Positions 36,911-46,641 of a stretch of DNA of 64,000 nt are shown piece by piece. The first letter of the stretch is position 1. Each line of letters opens with the position of its first letter. The stretch is from Candidatus Zixiibacteriota bacterium (GTDB taxonomy: Bacteria > Zixibacteria > MSB-5A5 > GN15 > FEB-12): the NCBI GenBank assembly GCA_029860345.1, contig JAOUBJ010000007.1:124001-188000 (forward strand). The letters are read 5' to 3'. The position numbers and the translations under genes are program-made. The notes beneath the pieces are model-generated. The model was not told the origin of the DNA, did not search any database, and saw only the letters and a program-made list of their open reading frames with translations.

Positions 36911-37010
36911 TCCCTTTATCCCACATACAAAAGCCCTCCATTTGCCTTGTTGATTTGCCCGGTCATACAGAAGAGCTCCCCCCGGCTGGACGGAACTGGA
37001 ACTCTGAGCT
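36911..37010 (-). pseudogene. Probable relic of a tRNA-Asn 3' end and its terminator
   Basis: CCCACATACAAAAGCCCT at 36920 matches the terminator flank of the intact tRNA-Asn at 48142. GCTCCCCCCGGCTGGAC at 36975 matches that tRNA's 3' end. The distance between the two matches is 53 bases here and 54 there. The rest of the tRNA is unrecognisable. It may be an old duplication or a decayed attachment-site copy. Confidence 0.45.
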
Positions 37011-37189
37011 GGTTCTCACCTATCTCAGACAAACTGGGTGAGAGTCTTCAGGGCTTCGACCTCGCGGAGTGAGTCAGGCCGCCACCGACTAAGTCGGGAT
37101 AGCATCCGACCCAATGGCCGGGTCTACGAAACAAGTTCCACTACTGGGTGATTGAGAAATCGGTTTTGCGAATGACAAATAGCGGGGAT

Positions 37190-37223
37190 AAAAAAAGAGG
37201 ACAGACCGCATTGGTCTGTCCTC
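37190..37223 (-). terminator. Rho-independent terminator of the repeat-protein gene
   Basis: GAGGACAGACC (37197-37207) and GGTCTGTCCTC (37213-37223) form a perfect 11-pair stem with a five-base loop. A T tract follows on the minus strand. Confidence 0.92.
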
Positions 37224-37246
37224 TGATCAATCAATCTACTGTGTTG

Positions 37247-40200
37247 CTACTTCAGCAGTAGCATCTTCTTGGTATCAACAAAAGCGTCAGCCTGCAAGCG
37301 ATAGAAGTAAACACCGCTGGCGTTTCTTCCGGAGTTCCAGGTAACGCTGTGATGACCGGCACCGAAAGACCCATCCACAACCGTAGCAACCTTCTGACCC
37401 ATGATGTTGAAGATTTCAAGGGTCACTCGGGCCGCATTCGGCAGCGCGAAGCTGATCTCAGTCAGCGGGTTGAACGGGTTGGGATAGTTCTGTCCCAATC
37501 CGAACTCGATCGGCAGGTTCTCGTCTGTCGGGTGAGCCACGAACGGGACAACGTCATCGCGGCAGTTGTTGTGCAACTCATTCAGACAGGTGGCGGTGAA
37601 GTTGACATCGGAGAGAGTTGCTCCGAAGCCGTCCAGCACCGCGGTGTTACCGCCGACCGCCATATCTGCAACGGCCAGGAACTCGTTGACGGTCAAACCG
37701 GCAAACGGTCCGCCACAAGAATCGATGACATAGGCGCCATAATTGCCGCCGCCATCGAGCAGACCCAGCAGCACCGGGATACCGGCTTCTGAGAACCCGA
37801 CATTCAGTTTCAGGGCCAGTATCTGACCGGCCAGAACGCCCGCACTTGTGTACGTGGGGTTGTGGTAGTCATCGTCGAGTGTGCCGGGTGTCCCGCCGGC
37901 CGGCAGGTACTTCCGGACCTTACTGGAATTGGTCCAGTGGGCCGTGTAATAATCCGGATGACCGATGGTGACACCGTCCGGGAAGACATCATCGAAATAA
38001 TGATCTCGGATGCAGCCCGGTTGGGTCGAGAACATGTCATCGGCCTGGCTATCCGGACAGTCGGTGCCCCAGCCACCCATCGTATAGGTGCAGAACTCAC
38101 GCGGACAGGACTCTCTGAATATTTCCTGTGAGCAAGTATCGGAAGCGTTGCCACAGGTATCCATCGCGTACCAGTACCGCGTGTAGATGAACTCGCCGTC
38201 GTTCGGACCGGCGGCTGTGTCGGTACCGACCATGATTATGGCCGGATCAGAATCACAGTCATCAGTAGCCGTTGGCGGAGTGAATTCGAGCACATCCTCG
38301 CAACCGATGGTGTCGGCAGCAGCACACGCAATCACCGGTGGCGTGTTGTCCTCCACAGTGATCGTCTGAGTGGCCGACGAAGTGTTGCCACAAGAGTCAG
38401 CAGCCGTCCAGGTGCGAGTAATACTATACTCAGCCGGACAGTCGCCGAATGTGGTGTCGTCGGCATAGGACAAATCAGCCGGACCACAGGCATCAGTCGC
38501 ACTTGGCGTGCTGAAGTTCGGTTCGGCGGGACATTCCAGAGTTTCATTGCCGCCCACGCCGGAGATTACCGGTGGCGTGTTGTCGACAACTGTAATGGTC
38601 TGGCTGGCCGTCGACGTGTTGCCACATGAATCAGCCGCCGTCCAGGTGCGAGTGACCGCGTACTCCTGCGGACAATCGCCCGGAGTGGTCTGGTCACTAT
38701 GGCTCAGGCTGGCCGGGCCACAGGCGTCTGTCGCACTCGGAGTGCTGAACTGAGGCTCGGCCGGACAATCGATGGTTTGAGGACCACCTACACCGGTGAT
38801 AACCGGAGCGGTGTTATCGACCACCGTTATGGCCTGGCTGGCCGTTGCCGTGTTGCCGCAAGCATCGGTAGCCGTCCAGGTACGAGTAACCGAATACTCC
38901 TGAGGGCAAGCGCCCGGAGTGGTTTGGTCACTGTACTCAAGCGTCGGGTCGCCGCAATTGTCTGAGGCCGACGGATTGCTGAAGACCGGTTCGGCCGGAC
39001 ACTCGATAGTCTGCGGTCCACCTACGCCAGAGATAACCGGCGGAGTCTCATCGCGAATGATGATGTTCTGCTGGCATGACGAAGAGTTGCCACAGGCATC
39101 AGTAGCTGTCCAGGTGCGCACAATCTCCAACGGACAAGTGGTAGTCACGGTGTCGTCGCTGGATACGATACTCGGGTTCGGATCGCAGGCATCGACCGCC
39201 GTGGCCTCACCATAGGCGCCAACCGACTCACAACTGAAGTCAACATCGCTGGGACAAGAAATGACCGGTGGCGTGTTGTCTTCGACCGTGATCGTCTGGC
39301 TGGCCGTGGAAGTGTTACCGCATTCGTCCACAGCCGTCCAGGTACGAGTCACCGAGAACTCCTGCGGACAGGCGCCCGGAGTGGTCTCGTCGTTGAACGA
39401 AAAGTCTACCGGACCGCAAGCGTCATTTGCTGACGGGTTGCTGAAGTTCGGTTCGGAAGGACACTCGATGGTCTCGTTGCCCCCCACACCAGAGATAACC
39501 GGCGCGGTGTTGTCAACGACCGTAATCGTCTGGCTGGCCGTTGAAGCGTTGCCGCAATCATCGGTGGCCGTCCAGGTACGAGTGATTGAGTACTCCTGCG
39601 GACATGCGCCCGGTGTGGTCTCGTCGTTGTAGCCCAGGTCAGCCGGACCGCAGGCGTCGGTTGCACTCGGATTGCTGAACTGAGGCTCGGCCGGACACTC
39701 GATTGTTTCCGGTCCACCGACACCGGTGATTACGGGAGCGGTGTTATCGACTACGGTAATTGTCTGACTGGCCGTTGAAGCGTTGCCGCAATCATCGGTA
39801 GCCGTCCAGGTACGAGTGATCGAGTACTCCTGTGGGCATGCGCCAGGAGTGGTCACGTCGTTGTAGCCCAGGTCAGCCGGACCACAGGCGTCGGTCGCAC
39901 TCGGGTTGCTGAACACAGGCTCGGCCGGACACTCGATGGTTTCCGGTCCACCGACACCGGTGATTACGGGAGCGGTGTTATCGACTACCGTAATGGTCTG
40001 GCTGGCTGTGGCAGTGTTACCGCAAGCATCGGTAGCTGTCCAGGTACGTGTGACCGAATACTCCTGCGGGCAAGCGCCCGGAGTGGTTTGGTCGTTGTAT
40101 TCAAGCGTCGGGTCGCCGCAATTGTCTGAGGCCGACGGATTGCTGAAGACCGGTTCGGCGGGACACTCGATAGTTTGCGGTCCACCCACGCCAGAGATAA

Positions 40201-43108
40201 CCGGCGGAGTTTCATCATTAATGATGATATTCTGCTGGCATGACGAGGAGTTGCCACAAGCGTCGGTCGCGGTCCAGGTGCGCACGATCTCCAGAGGACA
40301 GGTCGTAGTGACCGTGTCGTCGCTGAAGTCGATACTTGGATCAGGATCGCAGGCATCAACCGCCGTGGCTTCACCAAAGGCACCGACCGATTCACAACTG
40401 AAATCAACATCGTTCGGGCAGCTGATGACCGGCGCAGTATTGTCTTCGACCGTGATTGTCTGGCTGGCCGTTGAAGTGTTACCACAGTCATCGACCGCTG
40501 TCCAGGTGCGGGTTACCGAGAACTCCTGTGGGCAGTTGCCCGGAGTCGTTACATCGTTAAACGAGAAGTCTACCGGGCCGCAGGCATCAGTCGCGTCTGG
40601 ATTGCTGAAGACCGGTTCGGCCGGACATTCGATAGTCTGGGGACCACCGACACCAGTGATGACCGGGGCGGTGTTATCCTCAACGGTAATGGTCTGACTG
40701 GCCGTGGATGAATTGCCGCAGTCGTCGGTAGCTGTCCAGGTACGAGTGACGCTGTATTCCTGCGGGCAAGCGCCTGGGGTGGTCACGTCGTTGAACGAGA
40801 AGTCAACCGGACCACACGCATCGGTCGCACTTGGGTTACTGAAGACTGGTTCGGCCGGGCACTCGATAGTTTCCGGACCACCGACACCGGTGATTACCGG
40901 AGCCGTGTTGTCTTCGACCGTAATGGTCTGGCTGGCCGTCGACGTGTTGCCACATGAATCGGCAGCCGTCCAGGTGCGAGTGACCGAATACTCCTGCGGG
41001 CAATTACCCGGAGTGGTGACGTCGTTGAACGACAAGTCAGCGGGACCACAAGCATCGGTTGCGCTCGGGTTACTGAACACAGGCTCGGCCGGACACTCGA
41101 TAGTCTCAGGACCACCGACACCGGTGATAACCGGAGCCGTGTTGTCCTCGACGGTTATGGTCTGGCTGGCCGTGGACGTGTTGCCACATGAATCGGCAGC
41201 CGTCCAGGTGCGAGTGACCGAATACTCCTGCGGGCAGTTGCCCGGGGTTGTGACGTCGTTGAACGACAAATCAGCGGGACCACAGGCATCGGTGGCACTC
41301 GGATTGCTGAAGACCGGCTCGGCCGGGCATTCGATAGTCTCAGGACCACCTACACCGGTGATGACCGGCGCCGTGTTGTCTTCCACCGTTATGGTCTGAC
41401 TGACGCTGACTGAATTGCCGCAGGCGTCAGTAGCCGTCCAGGTACGAGTGACACTATACTCTTGGGGGCAGGCGCCCGGAGTGGTGACATCGTTGAACCC
41501 GAACTCCGGATCGCCGCAGTTATCGGTAGCGTTCGGTGTGCTGAACTGAGGCACGGCCGGACATTCGATTGTATCATCGGGTCCTACGCCGGTGATAACC
41601 GGATCAGTCTCATCGGTGATGTAGATATTCTGCACACAAGTGTCGGCCATGCCGGCCACATCGGTAACGATCCAGGTGCGCTCGATCCATACGAGATAGC
41701 CGTCGACATCGCAGTCACCTTCGGTCACATTGTCACTGTAGGTGGTGTCGATCGGCGGACAGTTGGCATCGACCAGCGGCCAGCCGGTGTTGGCCGGAGC
41801 TGCGCTGGCGTTGCAGCCGATAGTGGCATCGGGCGGGCAGGTGATCGTCACCGCGCAGAGTTTGTTACCGAAATTCATGTCGCCCTGGTCGGTGACATCG
41901 GCGCTCAACGCGACTTTCCAACCATAGGCAGCACTATCATCCACGAATCCAAAGTCGAACCCTGTGCCAACACCGACGACGTCGCCGGGCTGCGGATAGG
42001 TCTGCATCCAACCGATAGATGCCGGATTGAATCGCTGAGCATCTTCGACAATATTCCAGACAACGTTCGAGGTCAGATTGGGGAAGGAGTAGTTGCCGGT
42101 TTCATCCGTCACAGTGAAGGTTTCAAAGTTAATGCCTTCGAGTGATCCGGAAACATAGATCCTCCATCCGGACAAAGTCTGCTCGGCATTGTCGAGGAGT
42201 CCGTTGCCGTCGGTATCCTGCCACTTGAGACCGCTGACCGCGCCGGGTAGCCGCTCCGGAATCGGAATCGGTACTGTCTTGGCGCCACCGGCGAACTCGA
42301 CCTCAATGTGACCGGACGAGCCCGGCACCCAGCCGGCCCCGTTGCGCACGTCGGCCGGGAAAGCGCCCAGCGAATACAGATAACCACCCCAGTCATCGGT
42401 GGGGTATTGGTCGTACTGCTCCTGTAGCGAGTTGGCCCAGACAAAACTGCGTGACTCGTGCAACTGGTAGTAAATCACGATAGTATTCGTAGTCAACGGA
42501 ATACCGGCGGCAACAAGGTCGGCCTTGGTGATGGTGAATGTGGCCTCGGCCGCATCGGGCGTATTCTCGCTCGTGAAGTCGGAGGCGCGGTTGACCTGCG
42601 AGTTGGGCAGATTCAGCAGAGAGAAGTTGGTCCATTCGTTGTCCAGAGGATCGGCGTTGCCGATATCGTTCTGGGCGTCTTCGATTCCGGCCCGAGTGGC
42701 GTCAGGATAGGCCGTTCCGGCATCATTGACCCAGCCTTCACCGTCGGCCAGAACTGTAGTGCCGGCCTGGATGCCCCTGACCAGATCGACAAACCGGTTG
42801 CCCTGGCTGGTGAAGTCATAAGACATGTGGATGTCCGGGAAACCGTCCATATTCGGGAAGTCGGTTTGGACGTTGCTGATAATCAACTGATATGGCACCC
42901 ATTCGCCTTCGGCCCAGGTGTTACCCAGGTTACCGGTGGTCCATTCAGCCGTAATCGCACCGCCGCCGCCTTCATTGGCGCGGTAGCCCGTAGATGTAAT
43001 GCTGGTTGCCTGTCCGAAAGCGGTGGCCGAAAGGCCGATAGAACACAGAATCGCTATGGTGAACACCAAAGCGGACTGCCTTCCATTTGTCGTGAACAGG
43101 TTTTTCAT
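37247..43108 (-). CDS. Giant secreted HYR-like repeat protein with C-terminal sorting domain
   Basis: The 1953-residue protein starts after AAGGAGAGGG and has a signal peptide ending near AFG. A beta-rich N-terminal domain and an SdrD B-like domain (GLKWQDTDGNGLLDNAEQTL, about 290-400) come first. About 16 HYR-like repeats of ~76-78 residues follow, with the core CPQEYSVTRTWTATD.CGN and two cysteine pairs each. The region after the repeats (about 1670-1850) starts CTYTMGGWGTDCPDSQADD and is not recognised. The last ~85 residues form a FlgD-Ig/type IX sorting-like domain (LGQNYPNPFNP to VDTKKMLLLK). HYR domains are adhesion modules of the immunoglobulin fold. A role at the cell surface or in the matrix is likely. 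It is transcribed alone. Confidence 0.85.
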   Translation of the reverse strand: MKNLFTTNGRQSALVFTIAILCSIGLSATAFGQATSITSTGYRANEGGGGAITAEWTTGNLGNTWAEGEWVPYQLIISNVQTDFPNMDGFPDIHMSYDFTSQGNRFVDLVRGIQAGTTVLADGEGWVNDAGTAYPDATRAGIEDAQNDIGNADPLDNEWTNFSLLNLPNSQVNRASDFTSENTPDAAEATFTITKADLVAAGIPLTTNTIVIYYQLHESRSFVWANSLQEQYDQYPTDDWGGYLYSLGAFPADVRNGAGWVPGSSGHIEVEFAGGAKTVPIPIPERLPGAVSGLKWQDTDGNGLLDNAEQTLSGWRIYVSGSLEGINFETFTVTDETGNYSFPNLTSNVVWNIVEDAQRFNPASIGWMQTYPQPGDVVGVGTGFDFGFVDDSAAYGWKVALSADVTDQGDMNFGNKLCAVTITCPPDATIGCNASAAPANTGWPLVDANCPPIDTTYSDNVTEGDCDVDGYLVWIERTWIVTDVAGMADTCVQNIYITDETDPVITGVGPDDTIECPAVPQFSTPNATDNCGDPEFGFNDVTTPGACPQEYSVTRTWTATDACGNSVSVSQTITVEDNTAPVITGVGGPETIECPAEPVFSNPSATDACGPADLSFNDVTTPGNCPQEYSVTRTWTAADSCGNTSTASQTITVEDNTAPVITGVGGPETIECPAEPVFSNPSATDACGPADLSFNDVTTPGNCPQEYSVTRTWTAADSCGNTSTASQTITVEDNTAPVITGVGGPETIECPAEPVFSNPSATDACGPVDFSFNDVTTPGACPQEYSVTRTWTATDDCGNSSTASQTITVEDNTAPVITGVGGPQTIECPAEPVFSNPDATDACGPVDFSFNDVTTPGNCPQEFSVTRTWTAVDDCGNTSTASQTITVEDNTAPVISCPNDVDFSCESVGAFGEATAVDACDPDPSIDFSDDTVTTTCPLEIVRTWTATDACGNSSSCQQNIIINDETPPVISGVGGPQTIECPAEPVFSNPSASDNCGDPTLEYNDQTTPGACPQEYSVTRTWTATDACGNTATASQTITVVDNTAPVITGVGGPETIECPAEPVFSNPSATDACGPADLGYNDVTTPGACPQEYSITRTWTATDDCGNASTASQTITVVDNTAPVITGVGGPETIECPAEPQFSNPSATDACGPADLGYNDETTPGACPQEYSITRTWTATDDCGNASTASQTITVVDNTAPVISGVGGNETIECPSEPNFSNPSANDACGPVDFSFNDETTPGACPQEFSVTRTWTAVDECGNTSTASQTITVEDNTPPVISCPSDVDFSCESVGAYGEATAVDACDPNPSIVSSDDTVTTTCPLEIVRTWTATDACGNSSSCQQNIIIRDETPPVISGVGGPQTIECPAEPVFSNPSASDNCGDPTLEYSDQTTPGACPQEYSVTRTWTATDACGNTATASQAITVVDNTAPVITGVGGPQTIDCPAEPQFSTPSATDACGPASLSHSDQTTPGDCPQEYAVTRTWTAADSCGNTSTASQTITVVDNTPPVISGVGGNETLECPAEPNFSTPSATDACGPADLSYADDTTFGDCPAEYSITRTWTAADSCGNTSSATQTITVEDNTPPVIACAAADTIGCEDVLEFTPPTATDDCDSDPAIIMVGTDTAAGPNDGEFIYTRYWYAMDTCGNASDTCSQEIFRESCPREFCTYTMGGWGTDCPDSQADDMFSTQPGCIRDHYFDDVFPDGVTIGHPDYYTAHWTNSSKVRKYLPAGGTPGTLDDDYHNPTYTSAGVLAGQILALKLNVGFSEAGIPVLLGLLDGGGNYGAYVIDSCGGPFAGLTVNEFLAVADMAVGGNTAVLDGFGATLSDVNFTATCLNELHNNCRDDVVPFVAHPTDENLPIEFGLGQNYPNPFNPLTEISFALPNAARVTLEIFNIMGQKVATVVDGSFGAGHHSVTWNSGRNASGVYFYRLQADAFVDTKKMLLLK
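38100..41860 (-). repeat. Tandem array of ~234-base HYR-like coding repeats
   Basis: About 16 units with a period near 234 bases encode the HYR domains. Neighbouring units near 41045 and 41279 give identical protein. A larger block ending in the variant CESVGAFGEATAVDACDP unit recurs later as CESVGAYGEATAVDACDP, so both single-unit and multi-unit duplications occurred. Confidence 0.85.
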
Positions 43109-43944
43109 AGTCCCTCTCCTTCTAGAAAAGAGCGTTAACGGTTAGTACTGTTTATTTCCATACTCTCTAAGGTGAGTAGTTGTAGGCTGCAAGAAGATGG
43201 ATTCGCCGGCCTGTTGTTTAGTAACAGAGTTTAACACAAATACCGTCCACTGGCAAGCTGAAAATGCCTGCCTGGAGCGGCTTTGCACATGTACATATTA
43301 GACCTATAATACTTTTTTATCAGCATGCTTAGAATACGCGAATAGGGTCTAAGCTGTTTGCAGGATTCTCCACAGAGCCCAGAATCTGCGATTTGGGGAT
43401 TGATCCTATCGACTTATCTACCCACATCGTTGCTTTTGACTTACTCCAGTCAGAGTGCTTTTGGGTCCTTTGCTGGATTGACCCTGAGTGATTAGGTTTG
43501 TAACTGATTGTGGTGCCAAAACAAAGCTCCCCCGAATAGACGAGTTTTGCAACTGGCTGATGGATGCGGCCTCTGATGTCTTTATTCAACTCGGATCCTT
43601 CTGTGCTTGGCTCTCAGATCAGCCGGGAGACAAGAAAAGAATCGGCCGTGACAGCACATCCTATGTTTCGCTCGACAAGGAGAAGGTGCGGGGAGCAGAG
43701 CCGACCCAACCCAACTGCGCTCAAGCCGTGAGCCTACCGCTCGAGCTTACAGGAAGCCGTGATCGTTTCGCTGTCTGGTGCAGCCGCCGACAGACCCGAA
43801 TATCGATTGACAGAGATCGTCTATTGGATGTATGTTACTGTGTGTTAGCAACCCACTTCTCTTTTGGAAGTAAAGTTTCATACTGGAGATGGCTGTGTTT
43901 GCATTGCGACAAATCGGTCAACGGGTGCACTTGGCAAGGGAGAT
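43109..43944. other. Long divergent intergenic region
   Basis: These 836 bases lie between the start of the repeat-protein gene (minus) and the start of the PAS kinase gene (plus). Open frames exist (for example 43488-43991 plus, 43329-43589 minus), but they resemble nothing, and the first runs into the kinase gene in another frame. I see no RNA gene or hairpin. It must hold both promoters. Confidence 0.4.
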
Positions 43945-46125
43945 ATGATGGACGCACAGAGCCTGGAACAAGAGCTCAAAGGCAAGGTTGATCTGACCCC
44001 CTTTCGTGACCTTCCACTCGGCTTATATCTGGTTACTCCAAACGGCAAGTTTGTTGACTGCAACCCGAAGCTGCGACAGATACTGGGGCTTTCCGAAGCC
44101 GATTGGCGGGATAAATCCATCGCACACTTCTACGTCAGAAAACGTAGTCGCGAAGAGCTACTTGAGCTCGCTAGAAGTGCTGAGCCCAAAGGTAGTTTCG
44201 TTGAAAACCAAGAGATAGTCTTTAACGTAAGCAATAGTAAGATATGGGTTAAGTCAAGTTGTCGAGCTATACGGGATGATGACAACGAGAATGTTATTGG
44301 TTACCACGGCTATCTGGTTGATGTTACCGAGGAAGTTGAGTATCGTAGCCTCTTTGAGGATGTTCCCATTGGAGTTTTTCGTCTGGACAAGGATGAGAAT
44401 TACCTGATGGTTAACCAGTCGCTTGCGCGGATGCTCGGCTACGACTCCCCCGAAGAACTTCTCGGTAAGCACATCGGGTTATTCTACGCCGAACTCAGCC
44501 GGGCATCGGCAATCAAAACTCGAATGCTTGATGGAGAAACGGATGTTATAGAGCAGGTGGAACTGACCAAGAAGTCGGGCGAGATTGTCATCTGTTCTGT
44601 ATTCACTAGAGGATTGTTCACACCAGACAATCACTACGATGGTCGCGAGGGTGTTGTAATTGATATAACCACCCAGGCACGGTATCGAGAGATTTTGGAC
44701 GAAATGCCGGTGGGGATGTTCTTGCTGCGGACGGAGGATGGAAAAGACATTGTACGGGCTTGCAATAACGCTTTCCTGAGGATTTTTGGGTGCGAAACAC
44801 CCGATGAGATGATTGGTAGAGACATCCTCGATATGTATGTGAATACAGATGACTACGAGAATCTCAAGGCGGAAGTACAAAAGGAGCACGAGCAGGGCCG
44901 TCCACTTGTTGGCTACGGGCTGAAGGTGAAAACGCTTGAGAAAGAACCTCGTGAGTTTACGATAGAAGTGAATGTCAGGTTGTTGACTGACAAGAGCGGC
45001 CAGGAGATCGGCCGGGTCGGTGCTATCCGAGATATTAGCGATGAGGCAGCACTATGGGAACTGAAGCGGGATGTCGGACACACCTTGCATACTTACAGTT
45101 CGATGCTCAACCTTATCCAATATACGATTGAGCCGGTCCGTGCCCATACCCAACGAGCGCCATTTGAAGCAACGGGTACGGCACCTGATGACGAAACGTA
45201 CACACTTGAGACCATCCTACACCATCTGAAGAGCGGGCTTGAAGAACTTCTTGAAACTGCTAAACAGCTTGCGAAAAGCGGAGATGTGGAGCCTCTTCTG
45301 CCAAGTGACCTGCTACACACAGAATTGCTTAACCTCGCCGACTACGATACTCGAGTCTCCTATCCTGAGCTTCATCTTGCAGCAATCCATGACTCAGCAA
45401 CCAAGATCGCCACCCTGTCGGATGTATCTCTGACCAACGAAGCTCTTGATGAACTCGTTGGTAACGTACTGCGAGCGGCCGAAGATGTTGAACGATACTG
45501 CTGTTTGGAGGACGTTCGATTTCTTGCGAACGCAGTTCAGAATATGGATTATCAGGTTCGAGCATTTCGCAGCTTCGTGATATCGAGTCAACGCACAGAC
45601 CTTAACATGAGCGAATACAACCTGGATGCAGTCATCTTACAGGGAGTCAGTGAACACCGTGCGTTTGCCGTTTCACGAAATGTCAGATTCGATTTCAGAA
45701 ACGATGCTCGTTCGACAAAAATAACGGCCGCTGAGTCAGATATTGTCCGAGCCTTTGGGAACATAATTCACAATGCGATAAAGTATAGCTGGGCCAAGGC
45801 TGTTCAGCCGTCGGAAGTTAGAATTCACTCGTACGTTAAGGGAGATGATGCCGTCACCGAGATCAGCAGCTATGGTGTAGCAATAACTAAGGAAGAGATC
45901 GATCAGGAACTGATATTCGAACTTGGTTACCGTGGCGTTTGGTCCGGTGACCGGGGTCGACTTGGGACCGGAGTCGGACTGCATGATGCCCGGGATGTCA
46001 TTCGCCAACATGACGGAGATATCACAGTAACAGCCAGATCGGTGGCAACAAGGCCAGACCCAAATGATCCGTACGCCGGGCCCTTCATGGTAATTGTCAC
46101 GGTGAGAATACCGAGAAAACGGTAA
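43945..46125 (+). CDS. PAS-domain histidine-kinase-like protein
   Basis: The protein is 726 residues long if it starts at the ATG at 43945, which follows AAGGGA; ATG 43948 is equally possible and the frame opens at 43864. It has three PAS domains at about 15-130, 135-250 and 255-370 (repeated motifs LPLGLYLV, VPIGVFRL, MPVGMFLL). A helical region with GHTLHTYSSM may hold a non-standard phosphate-accepting His. A C-terminal ATPase domain at about 560-725 has an N box (GNIIHNAIKYS) and a GTGVGL loop. There are no membrane segments, so it senses inside the cell. The receiver gene begins 10 bases after its stop. Kinase activity is likely but the dimerisation domain is atypical. Confidence 0.82.
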   Translation: MMDAQSLEQELKGKVDLTPFRDLPLGLYLVTPNGKFVDCNPKLRQILGLSEADWRDKSIAHFYVRKRSREELLELARSAEPKGSFVENQEIVFNVSNSKIWVKSSCRAIRDDDNENVIGYHGYLVDVTEEVEYRSLFEDVPIGVFRLDKDENYLMVNQSLARMLGYDSPEELLGKHIGLFYAELSRASAIKTRMLDGETDVIEQVELTKKSGEIVICSVFTRGLFTPDNHYDGREGVVIDITTQARYREILDEMPVGMFLLRTEDGKDIVRACNNAFLRIFGCETPDEMIGRDILDMYVNTDDYENLKAEVQKEHEQGRPLVGYGLKVKTLEKEPREFTIEVNVRLLTDKSGQEIGRVGAIRDISDEAALWELKRDVGHTLHTYSSMLNLIQYTIEPVRAHTQRAPFEATGTAPDDETYTLETILHHLKSGLEELLETAKQLAKSGDVEPLLPSDLLHTELLNLADYDTRVSYPELHLAAIHDSATKIATLSDVSLTNEALDELVGNVLRAAEDVERYCCLEDVRFLANAVQNMDYQVRAFRSFVISSQRTDLNMSEYNLDAVILQGVSEHRAFAVSRNVRFDFRNDARSTKITAAESDIVRAFGNIIHNAIKYSWAKAVQPSEVRIHSYVKGDDAVTEISSYGVAITKEEIDQELIFELGYRGVWSGDRGRLGTGVGLHDARDVIRQHDGDITVTARSVATRPDPNDPYAGPFMVIVTVRIPRKR

Positions 46126-46135
46126 GGAGTCGAGA

Positions 46136-46624
46136 ATGGAATCAAGGAAAAGAGTCCTCTGGATTGAAGACGGCGCTCTGTTTGAGTACAAGCATGTTTC
46201 TGCTCCAGTTTTGAATAGCCGCAATTACGAACTGGTCATAGCGCTGGACGCTACCGATGCTGAGCGAGAATTGGCAGGAGGTAAGTTTGATATTGTCATT
46301 TTCGACATCAGATTGGACTCAGGATCAGGGAAGAAGTGGAGAGAATCCTTCGCATCAGCCAAAGGTAACAAAGAAGAAGCCAGACTAGGACTTGTCTTGC
46401 TGTATGCCATTTTCTTGCCGGAGAAGACGACGATGAAACTCGACAAGTCTGTCGAGTGGCTGACTCAATCTCAAGTGGGAGTACTGTCGATTGAGACCTG
46501 GGCGGAGCTTTGCGATCACCTTGACGACCTTGCGATTTCTGAAGATGCATACCGGAACAAGTCACAGGATGCCGGATCGAATATCCTTCTCGAATTGATC
46601 GAGAGTATTGAAGCAAAACAGTAG
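46136..46624 (+). CDS. Small response-regulator receiver-like protein
   Basis: The 162-residue protein has a receiver-type start (KRVLWIEDGALFEY, acidic pair Glu11-Asp12) and a probable phospho-acceptor Asp57 in IVIFDIRLDSG. The second half is less conserved, with an inserted charged segment (GKKWRESFASAKGNKEE) where receivers have a short loop. No output domain follows, so it would act by protein contact. It lies 10 bases after the PAS kinase gene and 17 bases before the membrane-protein gene, which makes the kinase its likely partner. Confidence 0.65.
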   Translation: MESRKRVLWIEDGALFEYKHVSAPVLNSRNYELVIALDATDAERELAGGKFDIVIFDIRLDSGSGKKWRESFASAKGNKEEARLGLVLLYAIFLPEKTTMKLDKSVEWLTQSQVGVLSIETWAELCDHLDDLAISEDAYRNKSQDAGSNILLELIESIEAKQ

Positions 46625-46641
46625 TCTACAGTAAGAATCAC

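Noticed and set aside
39906-41399. Long open frames on the plus strand opposite the HYR-like repeats.
   Set aside because: They are antisense to the repeats, are themselves repetitive, and arise because the coding repeat has a period divisible by three with no stop in that frame.
43488-43991. A 167-codon frame upstream of the PAS kinase gene.
   Set aside because: It overlaps the kinase start in another frame, has no recognisable motif, and its composition looks like non-coding sequence.
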